The notes under the pieces were generated by a model. That model did not search any database. It had not been told where the DNA came from and was given only the letters and a program-made list of their open reading frames with translations. Source: Cloacimonetes bacterium UBA5210 (lineage in GTDB: Bacteria; Cloacimonadota; Cloacimonadia; Cloacimonadales; Cloacimonadaceae). Taken from it: a DNA stretch of 64,000 bases. Below, piece after piece: positions 41,917-52,379 of the stretch. Location of the stretch: NCBI GenBank assembly GCA_002412625.1, contig DHVK01000023.1:62001-126000 (forward strand), read 5' to 3'. The translations under genes and the position numbers were made by a program. The stretch's first letter is position 1. Each line of letters opens with the position of its first letter.

Positions 41917-43230
41917 TTAACTGCTGCGTCCGCGGAGCTTACCTTTTTTCATGAATCCGTCGTAATGACGCATCACAAGGTGCGATTCGATTTGCTGTAA
42001 AGTATCCAGGGCTACACCGACTACGATGATGAGTCCGGTTCCGCCAAAATAGAACGGCAGATCAAAACGGTGGCTCATGACCTCAGGCAGTAAAGCTACA
42101 AATGCGAAGAATACAGCGCCGGGCAGAGTGATCCTGGTGAGCACGGTGTTGATGTACTCAGCAGTTTTCTTGCCGGGTTTCTTGCCGGGAATGTGACCAC
42201 CATACTTCACCATATTCTCTGCCATCTCGGTAGGATTGAGCACGATGGCAGTGTAGAAATAAGCAAAGAAGATGATCAGCGTTACATACAGAAGCGTGTA
42301 AAGCGCTGCACCGGGAGATAACCAGCGTTGGATGGTGACCCAAAATCCGCCGCTGCTACCAAAGAAGGCAGCAATGGTGGCCGGGAACATCAGTACGCTC
42401 TGGGCAAAGATGATGGGGATCACACCCGCGGTGTTTACGCGCAGGGGAATGTATGTGCTTTGACCGCCATAAACTCTGCGTCCGACAATGCGCTTGGCAT
42501 ATTGTACCGGAATCTTGCGGGTGGCTTCAGTCACATAGATCACCGCAGCAGTAACCGCTACCATGAGGGCAACCGCGAATACGGCTTTCCAGGCATAGGT
42601 GGGCTCTGCGCCAATCTTTTGGAACATTCTGATGAAACCTTCCGGGTAGCGGGCAATGATGCCGGCAAAGATGATCAGCGATATGCCGTTCCCGATGCCG
42701 TGTTCAGTGATTTGCTCACCGAGCCACATAACGATCATGGTTCCCGTTACCAGAGTGACAATCCCGGTAAAATGAAACAGAGGCCCTGCAACAGGCACCA
42801 CACCACCACTAAGATTGGTAAGCCAAATGGTGATGGTTATAGCATTGAAGGCACCAAGGCCGACCGTGCCGTAACGGGTGATCTGGTTCAGTTTCTTCTG
42901 TCCTTCAGCGCCTTCTTTGCGCAGTTTCTCGAAATAGGGAATGATGCTGCCCAAAAGCTGGATCACGATCGATGCCGTGATATAGGGCATGATTCCCAAA
43001 GCAAAAACCGATGCACGTTCGAAGTTCCCGCCTACGAAGAGATCGAGCAGGCCAAAAAGAGTGTTTCCACCCTCTCTGGCTCCCTCAAAGAACGCTTGCA
43101 GCGCTGTGGCATCAACACCGGGAATGGGCACAAAACTGCCCATGCGGTAGAGCACCAGGAAAAGCGCTGTAAACAGGATCTTCTTCTTTAGGTCCGGAAT
43201 CCGGAACATGTTTGTCATAGTCTTAAGCAA
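41917..43230 (-). CDS. secY: Protein translocase subunit SecY
   Basis: 437 residues, about ten membrane helices. The TTG at 43230 is preceded by GGAGG that lies inside the last codons of rplO; the first ATG is too far from that site. Signature PIPGVDATAL, plug-domain region and GYIPGKKPG-type cytoplasmic loop (GGHIPGKKPGKKTAEY). Forms the Sec channel with SecE/SecG for exported proteins, including the many secreted repeat proteins here. Confidence 0.96.
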   Translation of the reverse strand: MLKTMTNMFRIPDLKKKILFTALFLVLYRMGSFVPIPGVDATALQAFFEGAREGGNTLFGLLDLFVGGNFERASVFALGIMPYITASIVIQLLGSIIPYFEKLRKEGAEGQKKLNQITRYGTVGLGAFNAITITIWLTNLSGGVVPVAGPLFHFTGIVTLVTGTMIVMWLGEQITEHGIGNGISLIIFAGIIARYPEGFIRMFQKIGAEPTYAWKAVFAVALMVAVTAAVIYVTEATRKIPVQYAKRIVGRRVYGGQSTYIPLRVNTAGVIPIIFAQSVLMFPATIAAFFGSSGGFWVTIQRWLSPGAALYTLLYVTLIIFFAYFYTAIVLNPTEMAENMVKYGGHIPGKKPGKKTAEYINTVLTRITLPGAVFFAFVALLPEVMSHRFDLPFYFGGTGLIIVVGVALDTLQQIESHLVMRHYDGFMKKGKLRGRSS

Positions 43231-43231
43231 A

Positions 43232-43687
43232 TTAAACTACCTCCGCCTTGCCGCCGTTCTTTTCGATGAGCGCTTTAGCGTTTTTAGAGAAAGCGTTCGC
43301 TTTGATATGAACGGCTTTGGTGAATTCTTCAGTAGTTCCGGCGAGCACTTTCACCGGAGCTTTGGCTTTTTGACCTTTAGATGGGATCAAGCCCATTGCT
43401 TCGAGCTTGGCGATGTCAAATTCGTTCTCTTCCAGACCTACCAGACGGGATAGGTTCAGGCTGCGATAGCTCACCCGGAAGATGTTCTTAAATCCGCGTT
43501 TGGGCAGACGACGGTTGATGGGCATCTGGCCGCCTTCAAAAGAAGGACGGACATTGCCACCGGCGCGAGATGACTGGCCCTTGTGTCCACGTCCGGCCTG
43601 ATGACCGTGACCTGAACCCTGACCTTTACCAAGGCGCTTTTTGTTCTTTCTGCCGGCTGGTCTGCCAAGATTGCTGAGTGTTAACAT
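43232..43687 (-). CDS. rplO: Ribosomal protein uL15
   Basis: 151 residues (E. coli 144). Start MLTLSNLGRPAGRKNKKRLG and the Gly/Arg-rich GKGQGSGHGHQAGRGHKGQ segment are typical. Its 3' end carries the ribosome-binding site for secY. Confidence 0.95.
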   Translation of the reverse strand: MLTLSNLGRPAGRKNKKRLGKGQGSGHGHQAGRGHKGQSSRAGGNVRPSFEGGQMPINRRLPKRGFKNIFRVSYRSLNLSRLVGLEENEFDIAKLEAMGLIPSKGQKAKAPVKVLAGTTEEFTKAVHIKANAFSKNAKALIEKNGGKAEVV

Positions 43688-43689
43688 GT

Positions 43690-43878
43690 TTATTCTCCCT
43701 GCACTTCTTCTACTTTTACCAGGTATGATACTTTGTTGATCATACCACGGATAACGGGGTTGTCGTCATGAACACGGCTACTGTTCATCTTGTTCAGACC
43801 AAGGGATTTCACAACCCGCTTGTGGGCTTCAATACGATTTATGGTGCTGCGGATTAGGGTTACTTTTATCTTATTCAT
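43690..43878 (-). CDS. rpmD: Ribosomal protein uL30
   Basis: 62 residues. [15 protein letters not shown] start; [15 protein letters not shown] is the family signature. Start overlaps the rpsE stop by 4 nt (ATGA). Confidence 0.95.
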   Translation of the reverse strand: MNKIKVTLIRSTINRIEAHKRVVKSLGLNKMNSSRVHDDNPVIRGMINKVSYLVKVEEVQGE

Positions 43879-44396
43879 TTCTCCTCCCGGCCTGTGAGCT
43901 GAGCAACAGTCTTGTTGCGCAAACGGGCTACTTCAGAGATGGTGCGCATGGATTTCAGGCCATTGACGGTAGCCTTCACCACGTTCGTGGGGGTGTTGCT
44001 GCCCATCGATTTGCACAAGATGTTCTGGATTCCGGCGGCTTCGAAGATGGCACGGGCGGTGTTCCCTGCGATAACTCCGGTACCCGGAGAAGCAGGCTTG
44101 ATCATCACTTTGCTGGCGCCAAAACGGGCCACGATCTCGTGAGGCACGGTGCCTCTCACGATCGGTACGCGGAACATGCTTTTCACAGCCTTTTCTTTGG
44201 CTTTGCGAATCGCATCTACGATTTCGTTTGCCTTGCCGCTGCCAACGCCCACGTTGCCGGCCTTATCTCCCACCACTACGATCGCGGAAAAGGAGAAATT
44301 ACGGCCACCTTTCACTACTTTGGCTACGCGTTTGGTATCGATAATCTTCTCTACCAGGGTTTCTTCTTCTTGATTATGATTGTGTTGGTAATTCAA
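43875..44396 (-). CDS. rpsE: Ribosomal protein uS5
   Basis: 173 residues from the TTG at 44396, with GGAGGA 5 nt upstream; a longer frame running into rplR is not supported. [20 protein letters not shown] and [17 protein letters not shown] are typical of S5, a translational-accuracy protein. Extra N-terminal [11 protein letters not shown] is unusual. Confidence 0.94.
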   Translation of the reverse strand: MNYQHNHNQEEETLVEKIIDTKRVAKVVKGGRNFSFSAIVVVGDKAGNVGVGSGKANEIVDAIRKAKEKAVKSMFRVPIVRGTVPHEIVARFGASKVMIKPASPGTGVIAGNTARAIFEAAGIQNILCKSMGSNTPTNVVKATVNGLKSMRTISEVARLRNKTVAQLTGREEK

Positions 44397-44409
44397 GCTA
44401 TCCTCCTGT

Positions 44410-44781
44410 TTAGAACTCGAGCCCGGCTTTGCGGGCGCCATCGGCCAAAGCTTTTACTCGGCCATGATACTTATATCCGGCACGATCGAAGGCGATGGTT
44501 TTGATTCCGGCTGCCAAAGCAATTTCACCAATCTTGAGGCCAACCAGCTGACTTAACTCAGTCTTGGTTTTGGCTTCGCCAGCGGAGAAATCTTTGGCTT
44601 TGGAAGACATCGAGCACAAGGTGATACCCTTGCTGTCGTCGATAATCTGCGCGTAGATGTGTTTGTTTGAACGAAATACTGCCAAGCGCGGACGCTCGCT
44701 ACTGCCGGAAAGGCGTTTGCGAATTGCGGCGCGACGGCGGTCACGTAATGAACTCTTTATCTTAGTTACGGATTTTATCAT
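44410..44781 (-). CDS. rplR: Ribosomal protein uL18
   Basis: 123 residues (E. coli 117). [20 protein letters not shown] and [20 protein letters not shown] are signatures of L18, which binds 5S rRNA. Lies between rplF and rpsE. Confidence 0.96.
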   Translation of the reverse strand: MIKSVTKIKSSLRDRRRAAIRKRLSGSSERPRLAVFRSNKHIYAQIIDDSKGITLCSMSSKAKDFSAGEAKTKTELSQLVGLKIGEIALAAGIKTIAFDRAGYKYHGRVKALADGARKAGLEF

Positions 44782-44794
44782 TTTTCATTACCCC

Positions 44795-45367
44795 TTATTT
44801 GCTTCCGGCTTTTCCGGCCTTGATGGTAACGTGTTCGTCGTTATAACGAACGCCTTTACCTTTGTAATTCTCCGGAGGACGACAGCCACGCACTTCAGCG
44901 GCAAACTGACCAACCATCTGCTTGTTGATTCCCTCGATGGTGATGATGCTGGTAAAATCGCTTCTACCGCCCTTGGAACGCGGTACCGGTGTGGCAACCA
45001 CGGTCAGGCCTTCGGGAACGCGCAACAGGATATCGTGAGAGAAGCCCAAAGCGAGCTTTAACCACGGACCCACGATTTCGGAGCTGTATCCGGTTCCGAT
45101 GATGTGGAGGGTCTTTTTGAAGCCTTCGCTGACGCCGGTCACCATATTCTGGATGAGGGCGCGGGACAGGCCATGCACTGCGCGCTGGTTCTTTGTATCG
45201 TCTAATCGCTTTACTGTAAGTACGTTATCTTCAAGCTCGAGGCTGATGCCGTGCATCAGATTATAGCTGAGTTCGCCCAGCTTACCTTTCACGGTTATGG
45301 TATTGTCTTCTATCTTTACAGATACATCGGAGCTAAGCTTGATAGGTGCTTTTCCTATGCGGGACAT
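44795..45367 (-). CDS. rplF: Ribosomal protein uL6
   Basis: 190 residues (E. coli 177). MSRIGKAPIKLSSDVSV start; CRPPENYKGKGVRY is the conserved C-terminal signature near the factor-binding site. Slightly extended tail. Confidence 0.96.
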   Translation of the reverse strand: MSRIGKAPIKLSSDVSVKIEDNTITVKGKLGELSYNLMHGISLELEDNVLTVKRLDDTKNQRAVHGLSRALIQNMVTGVSEGFKKTLHIIGTGYSSEIVGPWLKLALGFSHDILLRVPEGLTVVATPVPRSKGGRSDFTSIITIEGINKQMVGQFAAEVRGCRPPENYKGKGVRYNDEHVTIKAGKAGSK

Positions 45368-45376
45368 TACTACCTC

Positions 45377-45790
45377 CTACCAAACACGGCAGACATACTC
45401 GCCGCCCACGTGGTTAATTCTGGCATCACGGTCGACCATCACTCCCGAGGAAGTGGAGACGATCGCGCAACCGGTATTATTATACACGCTTGGCATTTTG
45501 TCTGCTTTGACGTAAACACGTCTTCCGGGTTTAGAAACTCTAACTAACCCTTGCATTACAGGTCGTCCATCATTGGTGTAACGCAGGATTACCAATATAC
45601 GTTTGTAATTGAACTTGTGCTCCGGATCTTTGTCTAATACTTGAAAGCTATTTACAAAGTTTTCCTCAGCAAGGATCCTCACCAGCGCTTCGACTATTTT
45701 GCTGTGATTGACGATCACTTGTGAGTGTCCGGCACGATATGCATTGCGGATCTTTGTCAATGCATCAGCTATCGGATCAGATACGCTCAT
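45377..45790 (-). CDS. rpsH: Ribosomal protein uS8
   Basis: 137 residues. [20 protein letters not shown] start; ends with [19 protein letters not shown], typical of S8. In E. coli S8 represses the spc operon by binding its mRNA. Confidence 0.96.
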   Translation of the reverse strand: MSVSDPIADALTKIRNAYRAGHSQVIVNHSKIVEALVRILAEENFVNSFQVLDKDPEHKFNYKRILVILRYTNDGRPVMQGLVRVSKPGRRVYVKADKMPSVYNNTGCAIVSTSSGVMVDRDARINHVGGEYVCRVW

Positions 45791-45808
45791 TTATATCTCC
45801 TTAGGTTT

Positions 45809-45994
45809 TTACCAGCTACTTCTGGTGATTCCGGGGATTTGTCCCTCGGAAGCATACTTGCGGAAGCAAAGGCGGCACATGCCAAAATGGCGCATGTACG
45901 CACGCGGACGACCGCAGAGTTTGCAACGGTTATACTTTCTAACGTTGAACTTGGGAGTTCTTTGTTGCTTTATGATCAATGATTTCTTTGCCAC
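45809..45994 (-). CDS. rpsN: Ribosomal protein uS14, zinc type
   Basis: 61 residues, the short zinc-binding form: C-x2-C-x12-C-x2-C (CKLCGRP ... CRLCF). Ends [11 protein letters not shown]. Replaces the ~100-residue form of enterics. Confidence 0.96.
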   Translation of the reverse strand: MAKKSLIIKQQRTPKFNVRKYNRCKLCGRPRAYMRHFGMCRLCFRKYASEGQIPGITRSSW

Positions 45995-46003
45995 AATATC
46001 TCC

Positions 46004-46549
46004 TTACTCGGCTCTTTGGAACGGCATGCCGAGTTCGCGCAGGAGCTGACGGCACTCTTCGTCGTTGTGAGCATTGGTTACGATGGTGATGTTCATTCCG
46101 CGAACAGCATCCACCTTATCAAATTCGATTTCGGGGAAGATCGTCTGTTCTTTGACGCCGAAGCTATAATTGCCTCTGCCGTCAAAAGAATCGGATTTAA
46201 TCCCGCGAAAGTCACGAATCCTGGGTATGGCAATGGAGATCAGGCGATCGAAGAATTCATACATCACTTCGTCACGCAAGGTCACCTTGCAACCGATGGG
46301 CATACCCTGACGCAGCTTGAAGTTGGATATGGATTTTCGGGCTTTGGTGATCAGGACCTTGCGGCCGGTAATCTGTTCCATATCTTTCACAGCGTTGTCC
46401 AGAAATGCTTTGTTCTGAGTGGCGCTTCCCACACCCATGCTAACCACAATCTTCAACATTTTGGGCACCTGATGAGGGTTCTTGTAACCAAAATGCTTGG
46501 TAAGGGCGGGAATTACCTGGCTCTTATATTTCTCTTTGAGTCGGTTCAT
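46004..46549 (-). CDS. rplE: Ribosomal protein uL5
   Basis: 181 residues from the ATG at 46549 (AAGGAG upstream; begins [16 protein letters not shown]). An upstream in-frame extension has no support. [20 protein letters not shown] and RDFRGIK are signatures. Binds 5S rRNA. Confidence 0.95.
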   Translation of the reverse strand: MNRLKEKYKSQVIPALTKHFGYKNPHQVPKMLKIVVSMGVGSATQNKAFLDNAVKDMEQITGRKVLITKARKSISNFKLRQGMPIGCKVTLRDEVMYEFFDRLISIAIPRIRDFRGIKSDSFDGRGNYSFGVKEQTIFPEIEFDKVDAVRGMNITIVTNAHNDEECRQLLRELGMPFQRAE

Positions 46550-46565
46550 TATATTCGCTCCTTGT

Positions 46566-46883
46566 TTACAGCTCGTCGCCGGATTTCTTGCACACGCGGA
46601 TCCGACGGCCTTCACGCAGCTGGATCACGGGTTTTGACACCGTGCCCAGTTTCTCGTTGAAGAGCATCACGTTCGAAGCATTGACTGCCGCTTCTTTGGT
46701 GATGATCCCACCTTGGGGATTGCGTTGACTGGGTTTTGCGTGTTTCTTGATCAGGTTTACTTTTTCCACGATCACGCGACCGGTCTTCGGATAGGCTCTC
46801 AGCACATGGCCTTTCTTGCCTTTATCTTCGCCGGATATGACCACTACAAAGTCACCTTTTTTCAGATTAAGTTTCTTATCCAC
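46566..46883 (-). CDS. rplX: Ribosomal protein uL24
   Basis: 105 residues. KOW motif near the N-terminus ([19 protein letters not shown]), then [17 protein letters not shown]. Assembly-initiator protein of the 50S subunit. Confidence 0.95.
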   Translation of the reverse strand: MDKKLNLKKGDFVVVISGEDKGKKGHVLRAYPKTGRVIVEKVNLIKKHAKPSQRNPQGGIITKEAAVNASNVMLFNEKLGTVSKPVIQLREGRRIRVCKKSGDEL

Positions 46884-46891
46884 GCTTCCTC

Positions 46892-47260
46892 CTACAATAC
46901 TTCCGGAGCAAGAGATACGATCTTCATGTATCCGGCTTCACGCAGTTCACGGGCGACCGGGCCAAAGATACGGGTTCCCTTGGGCTCGTGTTTATCATCA
47001 ATTACTACCGCCGCGTTATCCGAAAAACGGATGTAAGATCCGTCCGGACGACGTACTTCTTTGGCAGTACGCACGATCACGGCTTTTTCGACGGCACTTT
47101 TCTTCACCTTACCACCGGGAGTGGCGGATTTGATGGCGACCACGATAACATCACCCACGGAGGCATACTTGCGTTTGGAGCCGCCGAGGACCTTGATGCA
47201 CATGGCTTTCTTTGCGCCGGAGTTATCGGCGATATTCAATACAGTTTGAACTTGAATCAT
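46892..47260 (-). CDS. rplN: Ribosomal protein uL14
   Basis: 122 residues from the ATG at 47260 ([19 protein letters not shown], the standard beginning); a TTG two codons earlier is unlikely. AAGGGG upstream. [14 protein letters not shown] is conserved. Confidence 0.95.
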   Translation of the reverse strand: MIQVQTVLNIADNSGAKKAMCIKVLGGSKRKYASVGDVIVVAIKSATPGGKVKKSAVEKAVIVRTAKEVRRPDGSYIRFSDNAAVVIDDKHEPKGTRIFGPVARELREAGYMKIVSLAPEVL

Positions 47261-47272
47261 TCCCAAACCCCT

Positions 47273-47533
47273 TTATTTACTTTTCTCGACAATCTTGTGC
47301 AGAGTCCAGCGTTTGCGTGCGCTGAGCGGACGTGATTCCTGGATTTGCACAATATCGCCTTCGCGAGCTTCGTTGTTCTCGTCGTGAGCCATAAATTTCT
47401 TATGGCGACGAACGGTCTTTTTATATAGCGGGTGGATGTATTGGCGTTGAACCCGGACGACGATACTCTTGTCGTTCTTATCCGAAACCACTACACCTTC
47501 TTTGATCATTTTACGTACGTTTTCCACTTTCAC
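47273..47533 (-). CDS. rpsQ: Ribosomal protein uS17
   Basis: 86 residues from GTG 47533, or 84 from a second GTG at 47527 that has GAGG 5 nt upstream; the latter is equally possible. [18 protein letters not shown] and [20 protein letters not shown] are typical of S17. Confidence 0.94.
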   Translation of the reverse strand: MKVENVRKMIKEGVVVSDKNDKSIVVRVQRQYIHPLYKKTVRRHKKFMAHDENNEAREGDIVQIQESRPLSARKRWTLHKIVEKSK

Positions 47534-47534
47534 C

Positions 47535-47729
47535 TCAAGCCTTTAGCTCTTTTTCTTTGATGATGGTGTTGATCCGGGCAATTTCGCGTCTGGCGATCCG
47601 GATTCGATCGGTGCGATCGAGCAGGTTTTTGGCTTTTTGGAAGCGCAAGTTAAAGAGCTCGATGCGGAGTTCTTCAATTCTGGCCTGCAGCTCGTGGGGG
47701 CTGAGGTCACGGATTTCTTCGATCTTCAT
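47535..47729 (-). CDS. rpmC: Ribosomal protein uL29
   Basis: 64 residues. [20 protein letters not shown] and [18 protein letters not shown] are typical. Overlaps the rplP end by 4 nt. Sits near the tunnel exit. Confidence 0.95.
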   Translation of the reverse strand: MKIEEIRDLSPHELQARIEELRIELFNLRFQKAKNLLDRTDRIRIARREIARINTIIKEKELKA

Positions 47730-48145
47730 AATTCCACTCCTTCACGGGCTACCATGCGGGTCCGGATGGGAAGCTTGTGCGAGGCAAGGCGCATTGCTTC
47801 TTTGGCAGTGGTTAGATCCACGCCTTCGATCTCGAACAGCACGCGGCCGGGACGAACTACGGCAACCCAGTATTCCGGGGCGCCTTTACCTTTTCCCATA
47901 CGGGTTTCGGCAGGTTTGCTGGTGATCGGTTTGTCCGGGAAGATCCGGATCCAAACCTTACCAATACGCTTCATATGACGGGTAATGGCGATACGGGCAG
48001 CTTCGATCTGACGGCTGGAGATGAATGCATCTTCCAGAGCAATCAGTCCATAGTCGCCGAAATCGACGTTGCAGCCGGTCCAGGAAAGACCGTTGCGTCT
48101 GCCCTTCATCATCTTGCGATGTCTTACTTTCTTAGGTGCTAACAC
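47726..48145 (-). CDS. rplP: Ribosomal protein uL16
   Basis: 139 residues (E. coli 136). [19 protein letters not shown] start; [20 protein letters not shown] signature. Helps place tRNA in the A site. Confidence 0.96.
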   Translation of the reverse strand: MLAPKKVRHRKMMKGRRNGLSWTGCNVDFGDYGLIALEDAFISSRQIEAARIAITRHMKRIGKVWIRIFPDKPITSKPAETRMGKGKGAPEYWVAVVRPGRVLFEIEGVDLTTAKEAMRLASHKLPIRTRMVAREGVEL

Positions 48146-48157
48146 GGTTCTCTCCTT

Positions 48158-48802
48158 TTACAGTATATCGCCTTTGTAGATCCATACCTTGATGCCGATT
48201 ACGCCGTAAGTGGTGTTTGCTTCCACGTGGGCATAGTCGATGTCGGCACGAATGGTATGAAGCGGGGTGCGTCCCTGTTTGTAACGCTCGGTACGTGCGA
48301 TTTCAGCACCGCCAAGACGGCCGGCAACCTGCACTTTTACACCGAGAGCGTTATCTCTCATCACGTTACGCATAGCCATTTTCATGGCCCGGCGGAAGGA
48401 AACACGTTCCTCCAGCTGGCGCGCAATCTCTTTACCCACCAAGCGGGCATCAAGCCACATCTTGTCGATGGGTTCGATGTTGATGGCGACTGCGATCGGG
48501 TTGGGGCGATTTTTATTGATCAGAATGTTCATCTCGCCACGAAGTTTATCGATATCTTCACCTTTCTTACCGATCACGAGACCGGGGCGGGCGGTGTTGA
48601 TATCTATCTGGATTGAGCTGGTCTTGCGGTAGATCTTGATCTTGGAGACCATCTTTTCGGATAAGCGCTTGTGTATATAGCGGCGAATCTTGATGTCTTC
48701 CTGGAGAGAATCCACATAAGACGAGCCCTGAGCAAACCAGATGGAATCGGTTTCTTTATTCACACCGATGCGATACAGAATGGGGTGTATTTTTTGTCCC
48801 AA
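48158..48802 (-). CDS. rpsC: Ribosomal protein uS3
   Basis: 214 residues (E. coli 233). MGQKIHPILYRIGVNKE start; KH-domain GLVIGKKGEDIDKL; C-terminal AGRLGGAEIARTERYKQG. mRNA entry-channel protein. Confidence 0.96.
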   Translation of the reverse strand: MGQKIHPILYRIGVNKETDSIWFAQGSSYVDSLQEDIKIRRYIHKRLSEKMVSKIKIYRKTSSIQIDINTARPGLVIGKKGEDIDKLRGEMNILINKNRPNPIAVAINIEPIDKMWLDARLVGKEIARQLEERVSFRRAMKMAMRNVMRDNALGVKVQVAGRLGGAEIARTERYKQGRTPLHTIRADIDYAHVEANTTYGVIGIKVWIYKGDIL

Positions 48803-48812
48803 GGTATTCCTC

Positions 48813-49151
48813 CTATTCTAAAGTCTGGATCTCCAGGGAGATATGACAGGTTTGTTTCCTGATCATAAAGGCTCTACCCTGAGCTCTAGGCATAAATCTT
48901 TTCATTTGAGGACCCTCGTCCGCCATCGCCTGGCTTACAAAAACCTGGTTGAGGTCGATCTTGGGATCCTTTACCTGGACGTTGGCAATCGCTGATTCCA
49001 ACACTTTATAAATTATACCGGCCGCTCTGCGACGTGAGAAACGCAGAATGTTCTGTGCTTCGGTGACGCGCTTGTAGCGGATGGTATCCAATACGAGACG
49101 GGCTTTTCGGGCAGAACCACGAGCGAAACGTAATTTGGCTGTTGCTTCCAT
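48813..49151 (-). CDS. rplV: Ribosomal protein uL22
   Basis: 112 residues. ARGSARKARLVLDTIR and the tunnel-loop context FMPRAQGRAFMIRKQTCHI. Macrolide-resistance positions lie in this loop in other bacteria. Confidence 0.96.
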   Translation of the reverse strand: MEATAKLRFARGSARKARLVLDTIRYKRVTEAQNILRFSRRRAAGIIYKVLESAIANVQVKDPKIDLNQVFVSQAMADEGPQMKRFMPRAQGRAFMIRKQTCHISLEIQTLE

Positions 49152-49161
49152 TTCTTATCTC

Positions 49162-49437
49162 CTATCTGCCTTTTTTCTTCTTCTCTTTATGGCCGCGGTA
49201 GGTACGAGTAGGTGAAAATTCACCAAGCTTGTGCCCCACCATGTTCTCAGTTACGTAAACCGGCACAAATTTATGACCGTTGTGAACCGAAAAAGTATGA
49301 CCGATAAAGTCTGGAGTTATCACCGAACGGCGGCTCCAGGTCTTGATCACGCTTTTCTTACTTTCGTCATTGAGGACTACTACTTTCTTCATCAGGTGAT
49401 CGTCAACGAATGGGCCTTTTTTGATTGAACGTGACAT
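49162..49437 (-). CDS. rpsS: Ribosomal protein uS19
   Basis: 91 residues. [19 protein letters not shown] start; [18 protein letters not shown] and [16 protein letters not shown] signatures. Confidence 0.97.
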   Translation of the reverse strand: MSRSIKKGPFVDDHLMKKVVVLNDESKKSVIKTWSRRSVITPDFIGHTFSVHNGHKFVPVYVTENMVGHKLGEFSPTRTYRGHKEKKKKGR

Positions 49438-49453
49438 TATCTATATCCTCACA

Positions 49454-50284
49454 CTATCTCTTTTTAACCGCTTTCACGATATACTTATCGGAATACTTGC
49501 GGGTTTTGCGGGTTTTTCCGCCCTTGGCAGGCTTGCCCCAGGGGGATACAGGATGTCCACCACCGGAAGTTTTACCTTCGCCGCCACCCATCGGGTGATC
49601 AACAGGGTTCATCGCGACACCGCGAACGGTGGGACGAATCCCCAACCAGCGATTGCGTCCGGCTTTTCCGATCTTGATCAGAGAATGATCCGGATTGCTG
49701 ACCTGGCCGATTGTTGCAAGGCATTCTTTGCGGATCAGGTGCACGTCGTTTGAGGGCATCTTCACATGAACATAATCGCCGTCTTTGGCCACGACCTGAG
49801 CAAATACTCCGGCGCTACGGGCGATCTGGCCGCCACGGCCTTTCTTCAGCTCGATGTTGTGAACCACGCTGCCCAAAGGAATTCTTTCCAGAGGAAGGGC
49901 ATTGCCTACTGATACTTCTGCGTCCGGGCCGCTCATCACCTTGGTCCCCACGGTCAATCCGTCCGGGGCGATGATGTAGCGCTTTTCGCCATCTACATAG
50001 TGCAGCAGCGCGATGCGGGCTGTACGGTTGGGATCGTATTCAATGGTGGCAACTTTGGCAGGAATACCGATCTTGTCACGTTTGAAATCGATTACACGGT
50101 AGTGTTGGCGGTGTCCGCCACCAATATGGCGACAGGTAATGCGACCGCGATTGTTGCGACCACCGGTCTTCGGCTTGGGTCTCAGCAGAGATTTTTCCGG
50201 AGTGGAAGTGGTAATCTCTTCGAACTTATAACCCGTGCGGAAGCGTAGGGTGGGGGTAGTTGGTTTATAATGTTTAACTCCCAT
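49454..50284 (-). CDS. rplB: Ribosomal protein uL2
   Basis: 276 residues. [19 protein letters not shown] and the peptidyl-transferase-proximal [17 protein letters not shown] with the conserved His. 2 nt after rplW. Confidence 0.97.
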   Translation of the reverse strand: MGVKHYKPTTPTLRFRTGYKFEEITTSTPEKSLLRPKPKTGGRNNRGRITCRHIGGGHRQHYRVIDFKRDKIGIPAKVATIEYDPNRTARIALLHYVDGEKRYIIAPDGLTVGTKVMSGPDAEVSVGNALPLERIPLGSVVHNIELKKGRGGQIARSAGVFAQVVAKDGDYVHVKMPSNDVHLIRKECLATIGQVSNPDHSLIKIGKAGRNRWLGIRPTVRGVAMNPVDHPMGGGEGKTSGGGHPVSPWGKPAKGGKTRKTRKYSDKYIVKAVKKR

Positions 50285-50286
50285 TT

Positions 50287-50574
50287 TTATACCTCAAAAT
50301 CGGCGATTTTATCGCCTTCACGCAGGGTTACGATCGCTTTCTTCCAATCCGGGCGTTTACCGTTGTATTTGCCTAAACGTTTTGGCTTGCCCATCATGCG
50401 GATGGTGTTTACGGCCAGAACTTTCACTGCAAAGATATGCTCGATGGCTTTGGCGATCTCAATCTTATTGGCATTTATAGATACCTTGAAGGTATAGGTA
50501 TTGCCGGTAGCGATCTGATTGCTGCTCTTCTCGGTGATGATCGGAGCAATGACTATATTACGCGGATGTATCAT
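50287..50574 (-). CDS. rplW: Ribosomal protein uL23
   Basis: 95 residues. Start [19 protein letters not shown]; contains [20 protein letters not shown]. Tunnel-exit docking site for trigger factor and SRP. Overlaps the rplD end by 4 nt. Confidence 0.96.
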   Translation of the reverse strand: MIHPRNIVIAPIITEKSSNQIATGNTYTFKVSINANKIEIAKAIEHIFAVKVLAVNTIRMMGKPKRLGKYNGKRPDWKKAIVTLREGDKIADFEV

Positions 50575-51206
50575 GAGCTGAATACCTCCTCTACTTTTTT
50601 GAGCGCGGCATCACTAAGGATGATGTAGCTGCTCTTCAACACTTCGTAGGCATGCAGTTGTTCGGCCCGGTCAGTCATCACGTCCGGCAAATTGCTGAAG
50701 CTCTTCACTGTGGGGATGTGATGTCCTTCGGTCACCACCAGCTTGCGTCCTCTTTCGGGGGCCAATTTGGCGATGAATTCACGGGCTTGCTTGGTGCTGG
50801 CTTTATCGAAGTTCAGCCCTTCTACAATGTAGATGCGGCCGTCGCGAGCGCGATCCGTAAGGGCAACCTTCAGCGCCATGCGCTTCTTGGTGCGCGGAAT
50901 CGGACGATACCAATCCTTGGGGAAGATCGCGAATGCTTTACCGCCGTGAACACGAATCGGAGAGCGACGAGTACCCACGCGGGCATTACCGGTTCCCTTC
51001 TGCTTGAAGAGCTTGCGGGTGCTGCCTTGGGTCATGGCGCGATTCTTCTTCTGTACTGTGCCCTGGCGTTGATTGCCAAGATACATCGTAATTACTTCGT
51101 GCAATAGCACTTTGGGAGAGTTTACATCCACGTCGAACACGGAAAGCGGAAGCTCCACTTCACCGATCATCTCGCCTTGGATATTGTATTTTTTTGCTTT
51201 AACCAT
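50571..51206 (-). CDS. rplD: Ribosomal protein uL4
   Basis: 211 residues (E. coli 201). Tunnel-loop segment [19 protein letters not shown] and [12 protein letters not shown]. In enterics L4 represses the S10 operon. Confidence 0.96.
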   Translation of the reverse strand: MVKAKKYNIQGEMIGEVELPLSVFDVDVNSPKVLLHEVITMYLGNQRQGTVQKKNRAMTQGSTRKLFKQKGTGNARVGTRRSPIRVHGGKAFAIFPKDWYRPIPRTKKRMALKVALTDRARDGRIYIVEGLNFDKASTKQAREFIAKLAPERGRKLVVTEGHHIPTVKSFSNLPDVMTDRAEQLHAYEVLKSSYIILSDAALKKVEEVFSS

Positions 51207-51217
51207 TACATTTCCCC

Positions 51218-51850
51218 CTATTGTTCCTTGAGAATGATCACCAAGGAATTGCGATGACCGGGTACTGCGCCCTTGACCATGATCAAATTCCGGTCGCTAT
51301 CCACTTTCACCACGTCCAAATGACGTGTGGTGACCTTGGCGTTGCCGTGATGACCGGCCATTTTCACACCCTTGAATACGCGTGAAGGCTGGGCACACTG
51401 ACCGATGGAACCGCCGCCGCGGAAGGACTCATGTGATCCGTGGGTTGCGATGAATCCGGCAAATCCATGACGTTTCATCACACCAGTGAAACCACGTCCT
51501 TTGGATTTGGCGGTTACGCTAACGGTCTCACCCGTACCAAACAAACTTGCATCCAGTGCGTCACCGGTATTATAATCGGCAAGTTCTTGGCCAAAAGCCG
51601 GGCGAAATTCTCTTACAAAACGGAAGTAGGGACTGCCGTGTTTCTTGAAATGTCCGAGCATGGGTTTGCTTACTTTCTTTTCAGGGATTTCTTCATAACC
51701 CACCTGGATTGCTTCATAACCATTTTCTGTGATTGTACGTTTGCAAATAATCTTGCACGGACCGGCTTGAATCACGGTGACCGGGATCACTTTGCCGCGT
51801 TCGTCAAATATCTGCGTCATACCAATTTTCTTTCCAATTAGTCCGATCAT
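51218..51850 (-). CDS. rplC: Ribosomal protein uL3
   Basis: 210 residues. MIGLIGKKIGMTQIFDERG start; SKGRGFTGVMKRHGFAG signature with the Gln-methylation region GGSIGQCAQPSRVFKG. AGGAG 6 nt upstream. Confidence 0.97.
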   Translation of the reverse strand: MIGLIGKKIGMTQIFDERGKVIPVTVIQAGPCKIICKRTITENGYEAIQVGYEEIPEKKVSKPMLGHFKKHGSPYFRFVREFRPAFGQELADYNTGDALDASLFGTGETVSVTAKSKGRGFTGVMKRHGFAGFIATHGSHESFRGGGSIGQCAQPSRVFKGVKMAGHHGNAKVTTRHLDVVKVDSDRNLIMVKGAVPGHRNSLVIILKEQ

Positions 51851-51852
51851 GC

Positions 51853-52179
51853 TTAGCTCCTGGAATTTGCCTTGATCTCTACATGGACACCGGCCGGCAG
51901 GCTTAGCTTCTTCAAAGCATTCGTAGTCTGCTGTGTCGGATTCATAATATCGACCAAACGTTTGTGAACCAACATCTGGAATTGGTCTTGTGATTTCTTA
52001 TCGGTATGGGGCGAACGTAAAACCGTGTATATTGTACGATCTGTAGGCAACGGGATCGGCCCGATTACCTTCGCGCCTGTGTTACGTGTGCTTTTCACGA
52101 TCTCTGCGACAGATTGATCCAATAAACGATGGTCATAAGCTTTCAACTTAATCCGAATACGATTTTCCTGTTTACTCAC
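51853..52179 (-). CDS. rpsJ: Ribosomal protein uS10
   Basis: 108 residues from the GTG at 52179, which has GGAGG 5 nt upstream and gives [21 protein letters not shown] longer frame from 52209 lacks a ribosome-binding site. [29 protein letters not shown] region is conserved (read in two pieces). First gene of the S10-spc-alpha operon. Confidence 0.95.
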   Translation of the reverse strand: MSKQENRIRIKLKAYDHRLLDQSVAEIVKSTRNTGAKVIGPIPLPTDRTIYTVLRSPHTDKKSQDQFQMLVHKRLVDIMNPTQQTTNALKKLSLPAGVHVEIKANSRS

Positions 52180-52354
52180 TGGAACCTCCACTATTTGGGC
52201 AGATTTCACCTGAAATGCATACGCTATGCTGAATACAGCTCCGCCGCGCTATCAAGTGGATATGCCGTTGGCTTGTTTCAAATTTTTGTAGACCACCGCT
52301 GACGCAGCAGCCACCACGATACTCATCAAGAGTACCCTGATAGTAGGATATCAT
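52172..52354 (-). CDS. Candidate small leader ORF upstream of rpsJ
   Basis: A 60-codon frame starts at ATG 52354 with an ideal AGGAGG (52359-52364) and ends inside the rpsJ start region, overlapping it by 8 nt. Its protein is Cys-rich and unfamiliar. In the +1 frame a 24-residue peptide (52252-52326) looks like a membrane helix ([20 protein letters not shown]). Either is translated, or this is a remnant with one frameshift. No homologue recognised. Confidence 0.3.
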   Translation of the reverse strand: MISYYQGTLDEYRGGCCVSGGLQKFETSQRHIHLIARRSCIQHSVCISGEICPNSGGSSE

Positions 52355-52379
52355 TATTCCTCCTAAAGAACTATAAGCC

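Noticed and set aside
46550..46615. N-terminal extension of uL5
   Set aside because: Runs into the rplX end; the standard uL5 start with AAGGAG is at 46549.
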